DNA of 64,000 nt from Actinoplanes sp. NBC_00393 (GTDB lineage: Bacteria > Actinomycetota > Actinomycetes > Mycobacteriales > Micromonosporaceae): positions 7,272,501 through 7,336,500 of the forward strand of contig NZ_CP107942.1 of assembly GCF_036053395.1 (NCBI RefSeq), in the 5' to 3' direction. Below, one piece after another: positions 17,002-25,904 of the stretch (the first letter of the stretch is position 1; every line of letters begins with the position of its first letter). The position numbers were made by a program, and so were the translations under genes. The notes beneath the pieces are model-generated. The model worked only from the letters and a program-made list of their open reading frames with translations. It was not told the origin of the DNA and made no database searches.

Positions 17002-19503
17002 ATGGGCAGCCACCGCAACGCGCTGGTCGCCGCCGTGCGGCAGGAACTGGCCGAGGCGCGCGGCACCGCTCGGGCGGTTCTGGCCGCCGCCGAGTCGGCC
17101 CGTGGTGAGGCGCAGCAACGACGACGGCTCGTCCGGGACGCGTACGCCACCTGCCTGAGCCAGCTGGCGGCGGCCCGGGAATCGGCCCGGGACGACATCC
17201 GGCAGCGGTACCGGCACGAGGCCGGCAGACTCGCCGGGCACCTGCGCGGTCTGGCCACGGTCAGCGCCAACGGCGCCGCCGGAGCACCCTGGCGGCTGTG
17301 GGCGCCGAGCGAGCCGGAACCCGGCGGCCGGCCCGGGCTGCTGCGGATCGGCACCATCGCGTTCGACGAGGCCACCGCGCTTCCCGCGCTGATCCCGCTG
17401 CTCGGCGCCGCGCACCTGCACCTGGACGGTCCGACAGCGGTCCTCGACGAGGTGATCACCGGGGTGCTGTTGCGGGCGATCGGCAGCACCCGGCCGGGCG
17501 ACGTGCAGCTCACCGTCTACGACCCGGAGCAGCTGGGCGGGACGCTCGCGCCGTTCGCCCCGCTCGGGCCTACGCTGGTCGGGCCGGGTGGACTCGGGCC
17601 GCTGCTCGACGAACTGGTCGAGCACATCTGCCGGGTCAACGAGCGGGTCCCGGCCGAACCACTCCCGTGGCGGCTCGTCGTGCTGCTCGCCGACCGGGCC
17701 ACCGCCGCCGAGATCACCGCCGGGGAGCGGGCTCAGCTGGACCGGATCGTGCGTACCGGGGTGGCCTGCGGGGTGCACCTGGTCGTCCGGGGACTGGAGC
17801 TGGAGCAGCACGCCACGCTGGAACGCATCGTGGTCCGGGACCGGACCGCCACCTGCGACTCCCTCGGCACATTGGAGATCCAGCTCGATCCGCCGCCACC
17901 CGCCGAGCGGATCACGGCGTTCTGCCGGAACGCGGCCGAGCGGATCCGGTCCGGGCCGCCGCCGGCCCGGCTCGCCGATCTGGAGCCGGCCGCGTACTGG
18001 ACCGGGTCCTCCCGGCACGGCCTGATCGCGCCGATCGGCGACAGCACCGACGGCGCCCTGGTCGAGGTGCCGCTCGGCGAGGACCCGCCGCACGCGCTGA
18101 TCGGTGGTCCGGCCGGAGCGGGCAAGACCAACCTGATCCACGCCTGGCTGGGCTCGCTCGCCGCCCGGTACGGCCCCGAGGAACTCGCCCTCTACCTGCT
18201 CGACTTCGCCGACGGGGTGTCGTTCGCCCGGTACGCCCCGGATCCGCGCGACCCCAGCTGGCTGCCCCAGGTCCGCCTCGCCGGGATCAACGTGACCGGC
18301 GACCGCGAGTTCGGGCTCGCCATGCTGCGGCACCTGAGCGAGGAGCTGCGTACCCGGGCCCAGGCCGCCAAACGGCACGACGCGGGCACCCTGGCCGGGC
18401 TGCGCGCCGCCGACCCGGCCGGCCACTGGCCCCGGATCGTCGCGGTGATCGACGAGTTCCCGGTGCTGCTGGAGAGGCGGGACGAGGCCGTCTCGCTGCT
18501 GGAGGACCTGGCCCGGCGTGGGCCGGCGCAGGGCATCCATCTGATCCTGTCCGCCCGGGAGGTCGCCGGTAGCCCCGCGCTGCTCAGCCTCCTCCCGCTG
18601 CGGATCGCGCTGCCCAAGGCCCACCGGATCCTCGCCGAGGACAACCTGGCGGCCGCGGTGATCCCGCGCGGCCACGCCGTGGTGAACACCGCGGCCGGGG
18701 TGGCCGGCGCCAACCGGATCGTCCGGCTGCCGGATGCCGGTGACCGGGCCGGCTGGCGGGCCCTGCAGCGCAAACTCTGGCGGACCCGGCCGCTCGGCTG
18801 CGAGGAGCCACGGCTCTTCGACGGTACGGCGGTGCCCCGGCTGCCGTCCGCGTACCGGCCGTCGGGGCGGGTGCCGTCGGCGGACGAGCCGGTCGGGTCG
18901 TCACCGGGGGCGGTGCTGGGCGAGCGGATCGACGTCGCGGAACGGCCGGCCAGGCTGCGGCTCGGGCGGATGCCGGGGCGGAATCTGGCGGTGCTGGGTA
19001 CGCGTACCGATGAGGCCTGTGACGTGCTGGCAGCCGCCGCGCTCTCCTTGGCCGCGCAGGGCCCCGCGCACTTCAGTGTGGTCTGCCTGGCGCCGGAGGC
19101 GGAGCGGGCCGCGGCCCGGCTGGTCGCCGAACTGCCGGTCGCCGACTGGTACGACGCGTCCGACGTCCACTTCGACCTGCCGCACTCCGAGGTGCCCCGG
19201 TACGTGCTCGGCTACGGACTGGACGCGGCCGGCCCCGAGCACCACGACGATCTGCGGTCCCTGCTCGCCGACGGGCCGGAACGGCGGACCCACGTGCTCG
19301 GCTGGTGGCGTTCGACGGCCGGGCTCGGCGAGCACCTCGACACGATCGGCGCCTGGGTCGCGCTCGATCTCGCCCCACTGCATCCGCTGCCCGGCGGCCC
19401 GGTCTGGCGCCCACGAGCCCGGCGGGCGCTGTTCTTCGACCGATCCGTGCACCGCACCCCCGAAGTGATCATCCCGTACGAGGTGAACAGTGACCACACG
19501 TGA
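17002..19503 (+). CDS. FtsK/SpoIIIE-type ATPase with a second, degenerate ATPase domain
   Basis: ATG 17002 follows TAAAAT by 8 nt; 833 aa. Residues 1-85 are an Ala/Arg-rich coiled coil, with no membrane helices. The FtsK core has Walker A GGPAGAGKT (Lys375) and Walker B AVIDEF (Asp484/Glu485); LLDFADGVSF replaces the usual LxDFKGG-type loop. After about residue 620 a second nucleotide-binding-like domain begins, with GTRTDEA at 666-672 where a P-loop should be, so it probably cannot bind ATP. Tandem FtsK domains recall EccC of type VII secretion, but no ESX genes are nearby. It overlaps the next gene by 14 nt. Confidence 0.85.
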   Translation: MGSHRNALVAAVRQELAEARGTARAVLAAAESARGEAQQRRRLVRDAYATCLSQLAAARESARDDIRQRYRHEAGRLAGHLRGLATVSANGAAGAPWRLWAPSEPEPGGRPGLLRIGTIAFDEATALPALIPLLGAAHLHLDGPTAVLDEVITGVLLRAIGSTRPGDVQLTVYDPEQLGGTLAPFAPLGPTLVGPGGLGPLLDELVEHICRVNERVPAEPLPWRLVVLLADRATAAEITAGERAQLDRIVRTGVACGVHLVVRGLELEQHATLERIVVRDRTATCDSLGTLEIQLDPPPPAERITAFCRNAAERIRSGPPPARLADLEPAAYWTGSSRHGLIAPIGDSTDGALVEVPLGEDPPHALIGGPAGAGKTNLIHAWLGSLAARYGPEELALYLLDFADGVSFARYAPDPRDPSWLPQVRLAGINVTGDREFGLAMLRHLSEELRTRAQAAKRHDAGTLAGLRAADPAGHWPRIVAVIDEFPVLLERRDEAVSLLEDLARRGPAQGIHLILSAREVAGSPALLSLLPLRIALPKAHRILAEDNLAAAVIPRGHAVVNTAAGVAGANRIVRLPDAGDRAGWRALQRKLWRTRPLGCEEPRLFDGTAVPRLPSAYRPSGRVPSADEPVGSSPGAVLGERIDVAERPARLRLGRMPGRNLAVLGTRTDEACDVLAAAALSLAAQGPAHFSVVCLAPEAERAAARLVAELPVADWYDASDVHFDLPHSEVPRYVLGYGLDAAGPEHHDDLRSLLADGPERRTHVLGWWRSTAGLGEHLDTIGAWVALDLAPLHPLPGGPVWRPRARRALFFDRSVHRTPEVIIPYEVNSDHT

Positions 19504-20242
19504 CCGGCAGCCCCTGGGCCGCGACTACCAGCTGATGGTGAGCGCCCTCGCCGACGTCACCCGGCGTCGCGACGCGGAGCTGGACGACGCCGAGCAGGCG
19601 TACCAGGACAGCGCGGCGCGCGCGGCCGGCGAACTGGCCCGGGCCGAGCACGACGCGCTCGCCGCGGACCGGTGGGCGGGTGCGGCGGCCGCGCAGGTCC
19701 TCGACGTGGACCGGGAGGCGGCCCGCCTCTGGGACCAGCTGCGCCGGGCGCGCGGGATGCGGGTCCGCGCGCTGGGCGAGGTGCCCGAACCGGCGCCGGT
19801 GGAGACGCTGCCCCGGGTGGCGTTGCAGCGCCGGCCGTCGACCGAGGACGCGCCGGCGCCCGGACGTCAGTCACCGCGGACCCTGCTCTCCCGCGCCGCC
19901 GACCGGATCGACGTGACCGTGCGCCCGGCCGGGCGACGGTCGCTGTCCCGCTGGGCGCTCCCGCTGCTACCGGTGGTGGGCGCGGTCTGCGCGGCACTGG
20001 CCGGCCTGGTGGCGGCCGGGCTGGTGACATTCGGGAGTACGGGTGTCTGGGGCGGCCTGCTCATCCGCGGACTGGGCTGGCTGACCTTCCTGGTCGCGCC
20101 GTCGGCGGGCGTGCCCGTCGCGGCCCTGCTGGCCCACCGGCGGCTGGCCGCCCGCCTCGACATCGGCGGGATCGGCCTCACCCTGCTCGGCGGCATGGTC
20201 GCCGCCACCCTGCTGTCCCTGGCCTTCGCCGCCTCCCGCTGA
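19490..20242 (+). CDS. Membrane protein with coiled-coil N-terminus, partner of FtsK-like ATPase
   Basis: A 250-residue protein translated from GTG 19490 inside the ATPase gene, implying translational coupling. Residues 1-90 are an Ala/Glu/Arg coiled coil (DVTRRRDAELDDAEQAY). The C-terminal 110 residues hold three to four membrane segments (WALPLLPVVGAVCAALAGLVAAGLV, LGWLTFLVAPSAGVPVAALL, LTLLGGMVAATLLSLAFAA). The coiled coil resembles that at the ATPase N-terminus, so this protein may tether the soluble ATPase to the membrane. Function is otherwise unknown. Confidence 0.8.
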   Translation: MTTRDRQPLGRDYQLMVSALADVTRRRDAELDDAEQAYQDSAARAAGELARAEHDALAADRWAGAAAAQVLDVDREAARLWDQLRRARGMRVRALGEVPEPAPVETLPRVALQRRPSTEDAPAPGRQSPRTLLSRAADRIDVTVRPAGRRSLSRWALPLLPVVGAVCAALAGLVAAGLVTFGSTGVWGGLLIRGLGWLTFLVAPSAGVPVAALLAHRRLAARLDIGGIGLTLLGGMVAATLLSLAFAASR

Positions 20243-20254
20243 CCGCTCGTAGCC

Positions 20255-21103
20255 TCAGTAGCTGTAGAAGCCTTTGCCCGTCTTACGGCCCAGGTCGCCG
20301 GCCTGGACCATGCGCTGGAGCAGCTCCGGCGGGAAGAACTTCTCGTCCGCGGTGTCGCGGTAGATGTTGCCGGCCGCGTTCAGCATCACGTCGAGGCCGG
20401 TCAGGTCGACGGTCGCCAGCGGGCCCATGGCGTGGCCGAAGCCGAGCTTCATCACGGTGTCCAGGTCGGCGGCGCTGACCACGCCGGACTCGACCAGCTG
20501 GATCGCCTCGACAAGCAAGGCGGAGAAGAGCCGGTTCGAGACGAAGCCGGCGACGTCCCGCTTGACCTCGACGCAGGTCTTGCCGACCTCCTCGGCGTAC
20601 GCACGCGCCGAGGCCAGCGTCTCGTCCGAGGTCTGGTAGCCACGGACCAGCTCGACCAGCTTCATCATCGGCACCGGCGAGAAGAAGTGGATGCCGACGA
20701 CCGACTCGGGCCGGGAGGTGACCGTGGCGATCTGAGTGATCGGGATGGCGCTCGTGTTGGTCCCCAGGACCGCGCCCGCCTTGCAGATCTTGTCGAGGGC
20801 CTTGAAGACCTCGTGCTTGGCCTCGACCTTCTCGTAGATGGCCTCGACCACCACGTCCGCGTCGGCGGCCGCGTCCAGGTCGGTGGTGGGGCTGATCCGG
20901 GAGAGGGTGGCCTCGACGTCGTCCTCGGCGATCCGGCCCTTGGCCGCGAACCGGGTCAGCGAGTCCCTGATCGCGGCCATGCCGCGGTTGAGCGAGGCGT
21001 CGTCGACGTCCCGCATGGTGACCTGCCATCCGGCCTGCGCCGAGACCTGTGCGATACCGGAGCCCATCAACCCGGAACCGATGACCGCGAGCCGACCCGC
21101 CAT
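20255..21103 (-). CDS. 3-hydroxybutyryl-CoA dehydrogenase
   Basis: ATG 21103 is preferred because AAGGAG lies 6 nt upstream; 282 aa. The Rossmann fingerprint is VIGSGLMGSGIAQ at the N-terminus. The catalytic histidine lies in GIHFFSPVPMMKLVE and the C-terminal domain ends GRKTGKGFYSY, all diagnostic of the HAD/Hbd family. It oxidises 3-hydroxyacyl-CoA with NAD(P) or runs the reverse reaction in polyester or butanoate metabolism. It sits alone, convergent with the ATPase module. Confidence 0.93.
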   Translation of the reverse strand: MAGRLAVIGSGLMGSGIAQVSAQAGWQVTMRDVDDASLNRGMAAIRDSLTRFAAKGRIAEDDVEATLSRISPTTDLDAAADADVVVEAIYEKVEAKHEVFKALDKICKAGAVLGTNTSAIPITQIATVTSRPESVVGIHFFSPVPMMKLVELVRGYQTSDETLASARAYAEEVGKTCVEVKRDVAGFVSNRLFSALLVEAIQLVESGVVSAADLDTVMKLGFGHAMGPLATVDLTGLDVMLNAAGNIYRDTADEKFFPPELLQRMVQAGDLGRKTGKGFYSY

Positions 21104-21212
21104 GCCCAACTCCTTCACCTCGAGGGGGCCACAGTCTAACGGCGCTACTTAACGGAGATTCAGCACGGCCCTCGATCAGGGCAAATCCGCAGAAAACAGC
21201 GGTCCGCGGTGC

Positions 21213-21218
21213 CAGACT
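21213..21218 (+). promoter_or_regulatory. Candidate -10 of leaderless transcript
   Basis: CAGACT ends 6 nt before ATG 21225 and no Shine-Dalgarno is present. Confidence 0.4.
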
Positions 21219-21224
21219 GTGCGC

Positions 21225-21575
21225 ATGGCCACGAGCGACGGCTGGTACCTCATCGGACCGTTGATCGCCGTCGGACTGGTCGGCTTCCTCGGCGCGGTGT
21301 TCTGGCGCATGGGCCTGCAGCCCACCGGCCCGACCGGCGGTGAACCGGCGCGTGACGCGTACGCGGACGGTCTGACGATCTTCGGCGACCGGGACGACTA
21401 CGGTCTCCTCTTCCCGGCCGCCGTCGCCGACGACACCGAGGTCGCCGACGAGATCCGGCGACTCCTCGGCGACGCCGGCATCCGGGCGACCACGGCGACC
21501 CGCCGCGACGGCCGGGTCAGCGTGCTGGTCTTCTGCGAAGAGGTGGAAGAGGCCCGCCGGCTGGTGTCGAGTTAG
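21225..21575 (+). CDS. Small membrane-anchored protein, unknown function
   Basis: A 116-residue protein with one N-terminal transmembrane helix ([21 protein letters not shown]) and a cytoplasmic domain. Its second half, [37 protein letters not shown], resembles a small alpha/beta DUF2007-like signal-transducing domain; this likeness is weak. GTG 21219 is an alternative start. It overlaps the murA stop by 4 nt on the opposite strand. Confidence 0.72.
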   Translation: MATSDGWYLIGPLIAVGLVGFLGAVFWRMGLQPTGPTGGEPARDAYADGLTIFGDRDDYGLLFPAAVADDTEVADEIRRLLGDAGIRATTATRRDGRVSVLVFCEEVEEARRLVSS

Positions 21576-22861
21576 AAGTCGAACGTGGGCTCGGGCACGT
21601 CGGTGCGCTCCACCTCGACGCCGAGCCGGGCCAGATCCGCCACGAAGTCCGGGTAGCCCCGGTCGATGTGGTGCACCTCGCCGACCTCGGTCACCCCGTC
21701 GGCGCAGAGCCCGGCGATGACCAGACCGGCGCCGGCCCGGATGTCGGTGGCCCGTACCGGGGCCCCGGAGAGCCGCTCGCGCCCGTTGACGACCGCGTGG
21801 TGCCCGTCGGTACGGATGTCCGCCCCCAGCCGCACCATCTCGTTCACGAACATGAACCGGCCGTCGAAGATGTTCTCGGTGATCAGCGACGAACCCTCGG
21901 CGACCGCGGCCAGGCCGAGCGCCATCGGCAGCAGGTCGGTGGCGAAGCCCGGGTACGGCAGCGTGACGATGTCGACGTTCCGCGGCCGGTCGGCCATCCG
22001 GACCCGGAACTCGTTGTCGCCCGGCTCGATCGTGGCGCCCGCGGTGACCAGCTTGTCGAGCGCGATGTCGAGGAACTCCGGGCGGACTCCGCGTACGGTC
22101 ACGTCGCCGCGGGTCATCGCCGCGGCGAACGCCCAGGTGCCGCCGACGATCCGGTCCCCGACGGTCTCGTGCCGCACCGGCTTGAGCGGCCCGTCCACCC
22201 CCTCGATGATCAGCGTCGACGTGCCGGCGCCCTCGATCCGGGCGCCCATCGAGTTGAGCATCTGGCAGATGTCGACGATCTCCGGCTCCCGCGCCGCGTT
22301 GTCGATCTCGGTGACGCCCTTGGCCAGGACCGCGGCCATCAGCAGGTTCTCGGTGGCGCCGACGCTCGGGAAGTCCAGCCAGATCTTGGTGCCGCGCAGC
22401 CCGGCCGGGGCCGCGGCGATCACGAAACCGTGCTCGTTGGAGATCTCCGCACCCATCCGGGCCAGGCCGGAGACGTGCATGTCCAGGCCCCGGGAACCGA
22501 TCATGTCGCCGCCCGGCAGCGCCACCCGTACGTACCCGCGGCGGGCCAGCAGCGGGCCCAGCACACAGATCGACGCGCGCAGCCGGCGCACCAGGTCGTA
22601 GTCGGCCTCGCTGCCCGGCTCCACCGGCACGTCGATGACCGCCTCGCCGCCCTGCAGGCTGACGTCGCAACCGAGCCGGCGCAGCACCTCGGCCATGATG
22701 GCGATGTCGGTGATCCGCGGCACGTTCGACACCACGCTGCGGCCCTCGGCGAGCAACGCCACCGCCATCAGCTTGAGCGCCGAGTTCTTCGCACCGCCGA
22801 CCACGACGTCTCCGGCGAGCCGCGCGCCGCCCTTCACCCTGATCACATCCACGCGGGCCAT
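21572..22861 (-). CDS. murA: UDP-N-acetylglucosamine 1-carboxyvinyltransferase, Asp active-site variant
   Basis: The first committed enzyme of peptidoglycan synthesis; it transfers enolpyruvate from PEP to UDP-GlcNAc. ATG 22861 gives 429 aa, normal for the family. Lys25 in GGAKNSALK corresponds to the conserved lysine, and the [18 protein letters not shown] loop aligns with the active-site loop. The catalytic cysteine is replaced by Asp119. Mycobacterial MurA also has Asp here and is naturally insensitive to fosfomycin, which alkylates the cysteine. It diverges from the cobalamin adenosyltransferase gene. Confidence 0.95.
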   Translation of the reverse strand: MARVDVIRVKGGARLAGDVVVGGAKNSALKLMAVALLAEGRSVVSNVPRITDIAIMAEVLRRLGCDVSLQGGEAVIDVPVEPGSEADYDLVRRLRASICVLGPLLARRGYVRVALPGGDMIGSRGLDMHVSGLARMGAEISNEHGFVIAAAPAGLRGTKIWLDFPSVGATENLLMAAVLAKGVTEIDNAAREPEIVDICQMLNSMGARIEGAGTSTLIIEGVDGPLKPVRHETVGDRIVGGTWAFAAAMTRGDVTVRGVRPEFLDIALDKLVTAGATIEPGDNEFRVRMADRPRNVDIVTLPYPGFATDLLPMALGLAAVAEGSSLITENIFDGRFMFVNEMVRLGADIRTDGHHAVVNGRERLSGAPVRATDIRAGAGLVIAGLCADGVTEVGEVHHIDRGYPDFVADLARLGVEVERTDVPEPTFDF

Positions 22862-22890
22862 GGTATGGGCCCGCGGCATCATCGACTGCG

Positions 22891-22896
22891 TAGGGT
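22891..22896 (+). promoter_or_regulatory. Candidate -10 or Shine-Dalgarno of adenosyltransferase gene
   Basis: TAGGGT ends 7 nt before ATG 22904. It fits the leaderless TANNNT pattern, but AGGGTGG could equally be a Shine-Dalgarno. Confidence 0.4.
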
Positions 22897-22903
22897 GGGC
22901 CGC

Positions 22904-23482
22904 ATGGCAGTGCATCTCACCCGGATCTACACCCGTACCGGCGACGCCGGCCAGACCCGGCTGGTCAACAACGAGGTCGCAGCGAAGACCGCGCCGCGCA
23001 TCGCGGCCTACGCGGACGCCGACGAGTGCAACGCCGCGCTGGGAGCCGCGCTGGCGCTGGGCGATCTCGCGGACGACGTACGCACGGTGCTCGCCACCAT
23101 CCAGAACGACCTCTTCGATCTCGGCGCCGACCTGGGCAATCCGCTCTCGCCGGAGCCGCCGGAATACCCACCACTGCGGGTCACCGAGGAGTACGTGACC
23201 CGCCTCGAAGGCTGGTGCGACGAGTACAACGAGCGGCTCGCGCCACTGGACAGCTTCATCCTTCCGGGCGGCACCCCCGGCGCGGCCCTGCTGCACGTGG
23301 CACGCACGGTGGCGCGCCGCGCGGAGCGCACGGCCTGGGCTCTTTACGAACAGGAGCCGGATCGTACGAGTGTGCAGCCGGCGAAATATCTGAACCGCCT
23401 CTCCGATCTGCTCTTCATCCTGTCCCGGGTCGCCAACCCGGACGGCGACGTCAAGTGGGTCCCCGGCGGCAGCCGGAGATGA
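22904..23482 (+). CDS. Cob(I)alamin adenosyltransferase, PduO type
   Basis: A 192-residue enzyme that makes adenosylcobalamin from cob(I)alamin and ATP, the cofactor of methylmalonyl-CoA mutase. The N-terminal [12 protein letters not shown] is the ATP-binding signature of PduO/MMAB-type enzymes. The central helical bundle has the DECNAALG and [22 protein letters not shown] motifs, with the [12 protein letters not shown] tail. Together with meaB and mce it completes support functions of the propionate pathway present in the window. It overlaps the next gene by 4 nt (ATGA). Confidence 0.95.
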   Translation: MAVHLTRIYTRTGDAGQTRLVNNEVAAKTAPRIAAYADADECNAALGAALALGDLADDVRTVLATIQNDLFDLGADLGNPLSPEPPEYPPLRVTEEYVTRLEGWCDEYNERLAPLDSFILPGGTPGAALLHVARTVARRAERTAWALYEQEPDRTSVQPAKYLNRLSDLLFILSRVANPDGDVKWVPGGSRR

Positions 23483-23889
23483 CCGGCGGTCTGCACCACA
23501 TCGAGCTCTGGATCCCCGACCTCGACGGCGCCCTGCGCCCATGGGGCTGGCTGCTCGGCGAGCTGGGCTGGCAGCCGTTCCAGGAGTGGCAGGGCGGCCG
23601 CTCCTGGAAGCACGGCGACGTCTACCTGGTGCTGGAGCAGTCCCCCGCGCTCTCCGGCGAGGTGCACGACCGCCTGGCACCCGGCCTGAACCACCTGGCG
23701 TTCACCGTGGACACGTCCACGGAGGTGGACCGGCTGTGGGCGGAGGCCCCGGCCAACGGCTGGTCCCCGCTCTTCGCCGACCGCTACCCGCACGCCGGCG
23801 GCCCGGCGAGCTACGCCGCCTACCTGGAGGACGCCGAGGGTTACGAGGTCGAGCTCAGCGCCAGCCACTTCCCTCCCGCACCGGACTAG
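23479..23889 (+). CDS. VOC family (glyoxalase-like) protein
   Basis: A 136-residue vicinal-oxygen-chelate protein translationally coupled to the adenosyltransferase. The two halves start [19 protein letters not shown] and [19 protein letters not shown], and the C-terminus is YEVELSA. Likely metal ligands are the two histidines and the glutamate of these motifs. Possible roles range from a dioxygenase or lyase to binding and resistance; nothing decides between them. Confidence 0.85.
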   Translation: MTGGLHHIELWIPDLDGALRPWGWLLGELGWQPFQEWQGGRSWKHGDVYLVLEQSPALSGEVHDRLAPGLNHLAFTVDTSTEVDRLWAEAPANGWSPLFADRYPHAGGPASYAAYLEDAEGYEVELSASHFPPAPD

Positions 23890-24059
23890 GAAGCTGTCGG
23901 CGTCGAGGTCTCGCCGCCGACCGGGAAGCCGGGGGCGGCCGTCCGTAGCTCGCCTCGACCGGCCCGGTCTGCACCGGGCAGCCGGGCACGCCCACCCGCT
24001 CGCCGGACCAGCGCCCACCCGCGGCAAGCCCTCCCCGGCAGGCACGTCGGCACTTCCGA

Positions 24060-24370
24060 AACCGCCCCCACAGGCACGCCGGCTTCCCGGCACCGCGCCC
24101 ACAAAAGCACACCAGCTTCCCGGCACCGCGCCGGCTTCCCGGCACCACGCTCACAAGCACGCCGACATTTCCGGCACCGCGCCACAAGCACGCCAGCCTC
24201 CCGGCACCGCGCCACAAGCACGCCAGCCTCCCGGCACCACGCCACAAGCACGCCAGCCTCCCGGCACCGCGCCACAAGCACGCCAGCCTCCCGGCACCGC
24301 GCCACAAGCAGTCCGGCTTTCCCGGCACCGCGTCCACGGGCACGCCGATGTTTCCGGCGCCGCGGCACCG
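24060..24370. repeat. 30-bp tandem repeat array, gene-free
   Basis: Four essentially identical 30-bp units (gccacaagcacgccagcctc plus ccggcaccgc) occupy 24181-24300. One diverged unit precedes (24151-24180), a partial one follows (24301), and more degenerate relatives lie on both sides from about 24060 to 24370. Because 30 is a multiple of three, all frames stay open across it, producing spurious repetitive ORFs. No spacers, so not CRISPR. Confidence 0.88.
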
Positions 24371-25098
24371 CAGCATGGTGAGCGCTGCGACGCTCCTGGC
24401 GGATCATGCTGGTGACAGCACCAACGTACGGCTGAGGCCGCTATTTCGACCCGTTCGATCACTCAGCCGCCCACCCGCGTTGTCTCCCGGCCGGAAAGAC
24501 AGCGCCACCGCGCGGCCGACCGATCAACGGAGTCCGATACGAGGCCCCAGCCGCCCGGCAGCGACGTCACGCCTCGGCCAAGGCCGCCCGCCGGCCATAA
24601 CCCACAGCCGAGCCGTCATTTCCTGGCTTGTTGATCACCCGGCTGGGAACTGCGCACCTTTCCGGCCGGTGGAGACAGCCACAGCTCCCAGCCGATGCTC
24701 GGCAAACTTCCCTTAGGGCCACCCAGCTGGAAGTTACGGTTGCCGGATGATCCACAACCCCACCGACCGCCCGCCGGCTGGCTTTCAGGGCTGGCTGCGG
24801 AGGCGGGAAACGACCGTGACCGACAGCCGGGCGACCCGGCTGGCTTCACGGCTGACCGCGGAAGCGAGAAACGACCCTGACCGACGGCCGGGTGACCCGG
24901 CTGGTTGCGGAAGCGGGGAACGCCCCTGAGCGACAGCCGCATCGGGTTGCCTGGCTGAACCGAGACGGCGCCAGCCGGGCGGACCTAGATCCCTGAAGCT
25001 GTCCAATGCTTCAGCCCGGCGGTCGCGCTGTGGCCGGGAGTGGGCTGACGATCGCGGATCGGCTGCGGTTGGCAGGCGTAGGCGTACCGGGAATCTGT
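24371..25098. other. Gene-free structured spacer
   Basis: No credible gene: ORFs here are short, lack ribosome sites and have no recognisable domains. The DNA contains inverted repeats CGGCTGGGA (24640-24648)/TCCCAGCCG (24686-24694) and AACTTCC (24705-24711)/GGAAGTT (24729-24735). A degenerate tandem element, gcggaagcgrgaaacgacc-like, occurs at 24797, 24858 and 24907. A structured RNA is possible but unsupported. Confidence 0.45.
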
Positions 25099-25902
25099 TC
25101 AGATCTCGCTGTGCAGCTCGCCGTCGATCACCGTGACCGCGTGGCCGCTCAGATGGGTACGGTCGCCGCGCAGCGCGACCCGCACGGAGCCGCCGCGCGG
25201 CGAGGCCTGATAGCCGGTCAGCTCGGCGCGGCCCAGCTTGCCCGCCCAGTAGGGCGCCAGGGCGGTGTGCGCGCTGCCGGTCACCGGATCCTCGTCCACG
25301 CCGACGGCCGGACCGAAGAAGCGGGAGACGAAGTCGTAGCCGGCGGCCGGGTCGCCGGCCGCCGCGGTGACGATGACGCCACGGGCGGAGAGCGGGACCA
25401 GAGCGCGCAGGTCCGGCACGATCGCGCGGACCGTTTTCTCGTCCGCCACCTCGACCAGCAGGTCGTCGGTGTTCGGCCCGGTGTGGTGCACGGCGACCAG
25501 CTCGGCGCCGAGGGCCGCGGCCAGCGCCGGATCGGGCTCACGCGCAGTCAGCGGCGCGGTCGGGAAGTCGAGGGTGAGCATGCCGTCCGGCCCGGGCGAC
25601 GCGACCAGGACGCCGCTGCGGGTGGCGAACCGGACCGGGCCGGCCTCGCGCAGGACGTGTGCGGCAGCCAGCGTGGCGTGCCCGCAGAGGGCCACCTCGA
25701 CCGCCGGGGTGAACCAGCGCAGCGCCCAGTCGGCCTCCGCGCCGGCCGGCAGGCGGTGCAGGAACGCGGTCTCGGCGTGGTTGACCTCAGCAGCGACCCG
25801 CTGCATCCAGTCGTCGGCCGGGAAAGCGTCCAGCAGGACCACCCCGGCCGGGGCGCCGGCGAAGGGACGGTCGGTGAAGGCGTCGACCACGCGGATGCGC
25901 AC
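25099..25902 (-). CDS. PhzF family isomerase/epimerase-like protein
   Basis: A 267-residue PhzF-type protein from GTG 25902, 2 nt after the stop of the DUF2550 gene. Hallmarks: RVVDAFTDRPFAGAPAGVVLLD at the N-terminus, NHAETAFL with the conserved catalytic glutamate, LCGHATLAAAHVL, and DEDPVTGSAHTALAPYW in the second half. The enzymes catalyse proton shifts on small hydrophobic acids; PhzF itself acts in phenazine synthesis, but most homologues have unknown substrates and no phenazine genes are present. Confidence 0.92.
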   Translation of the reverse strand: MRIRVVDAFTDRPFAGAPAGVVLLDAFPADDWMQRVAAEVNHAETAFLHRLPAGAEADWALRWFTPAVEVALCGHATLAAAHVLREAGPVRFATRSGVLVASPGPDGMLTLDFPTAPLTAREPDPALAAALGAELVAVHHTGPNTDDLLVEVADEKTVRAIVPDLRALVPLSARGVIVTAAAGDPAAGYDFVSRFFGPAVGVDEDPVTGSAHTALAPYWAGKLGRAELTGYQASPRGGSVRVALRGDRTHLSGHAVTVIDGELHSEI

Positions 25903-25904
25903 GG

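Noticed and set aside
16964..20242. Type VII secretion locus
   Set aside because: The ATPase resembles EccC only in domain arrangement; no WXG100, EccB, EccD, EccE or mycosin genes are present.
20283..22670. 795-codon minus-strand ORF
   Set aside because: Out-of-frame shadow of the dehydrogenase and murA genes; its translation mirrors their codons in another frame.
24060..24370. Repetitive minus-strand ORFs (RGAGRLACLW-type repeats) as a repeat protein
   Set aside because: All reading frames are open because the unit is 30 bp; no ribosome site, no signal sequence, no recognisable domain.
24348..24929. Three short plus-strand ORFs in the gene-free region
   Set aside because: Low-complexity translations, no ribosome sites, and inverted repeats run through them.
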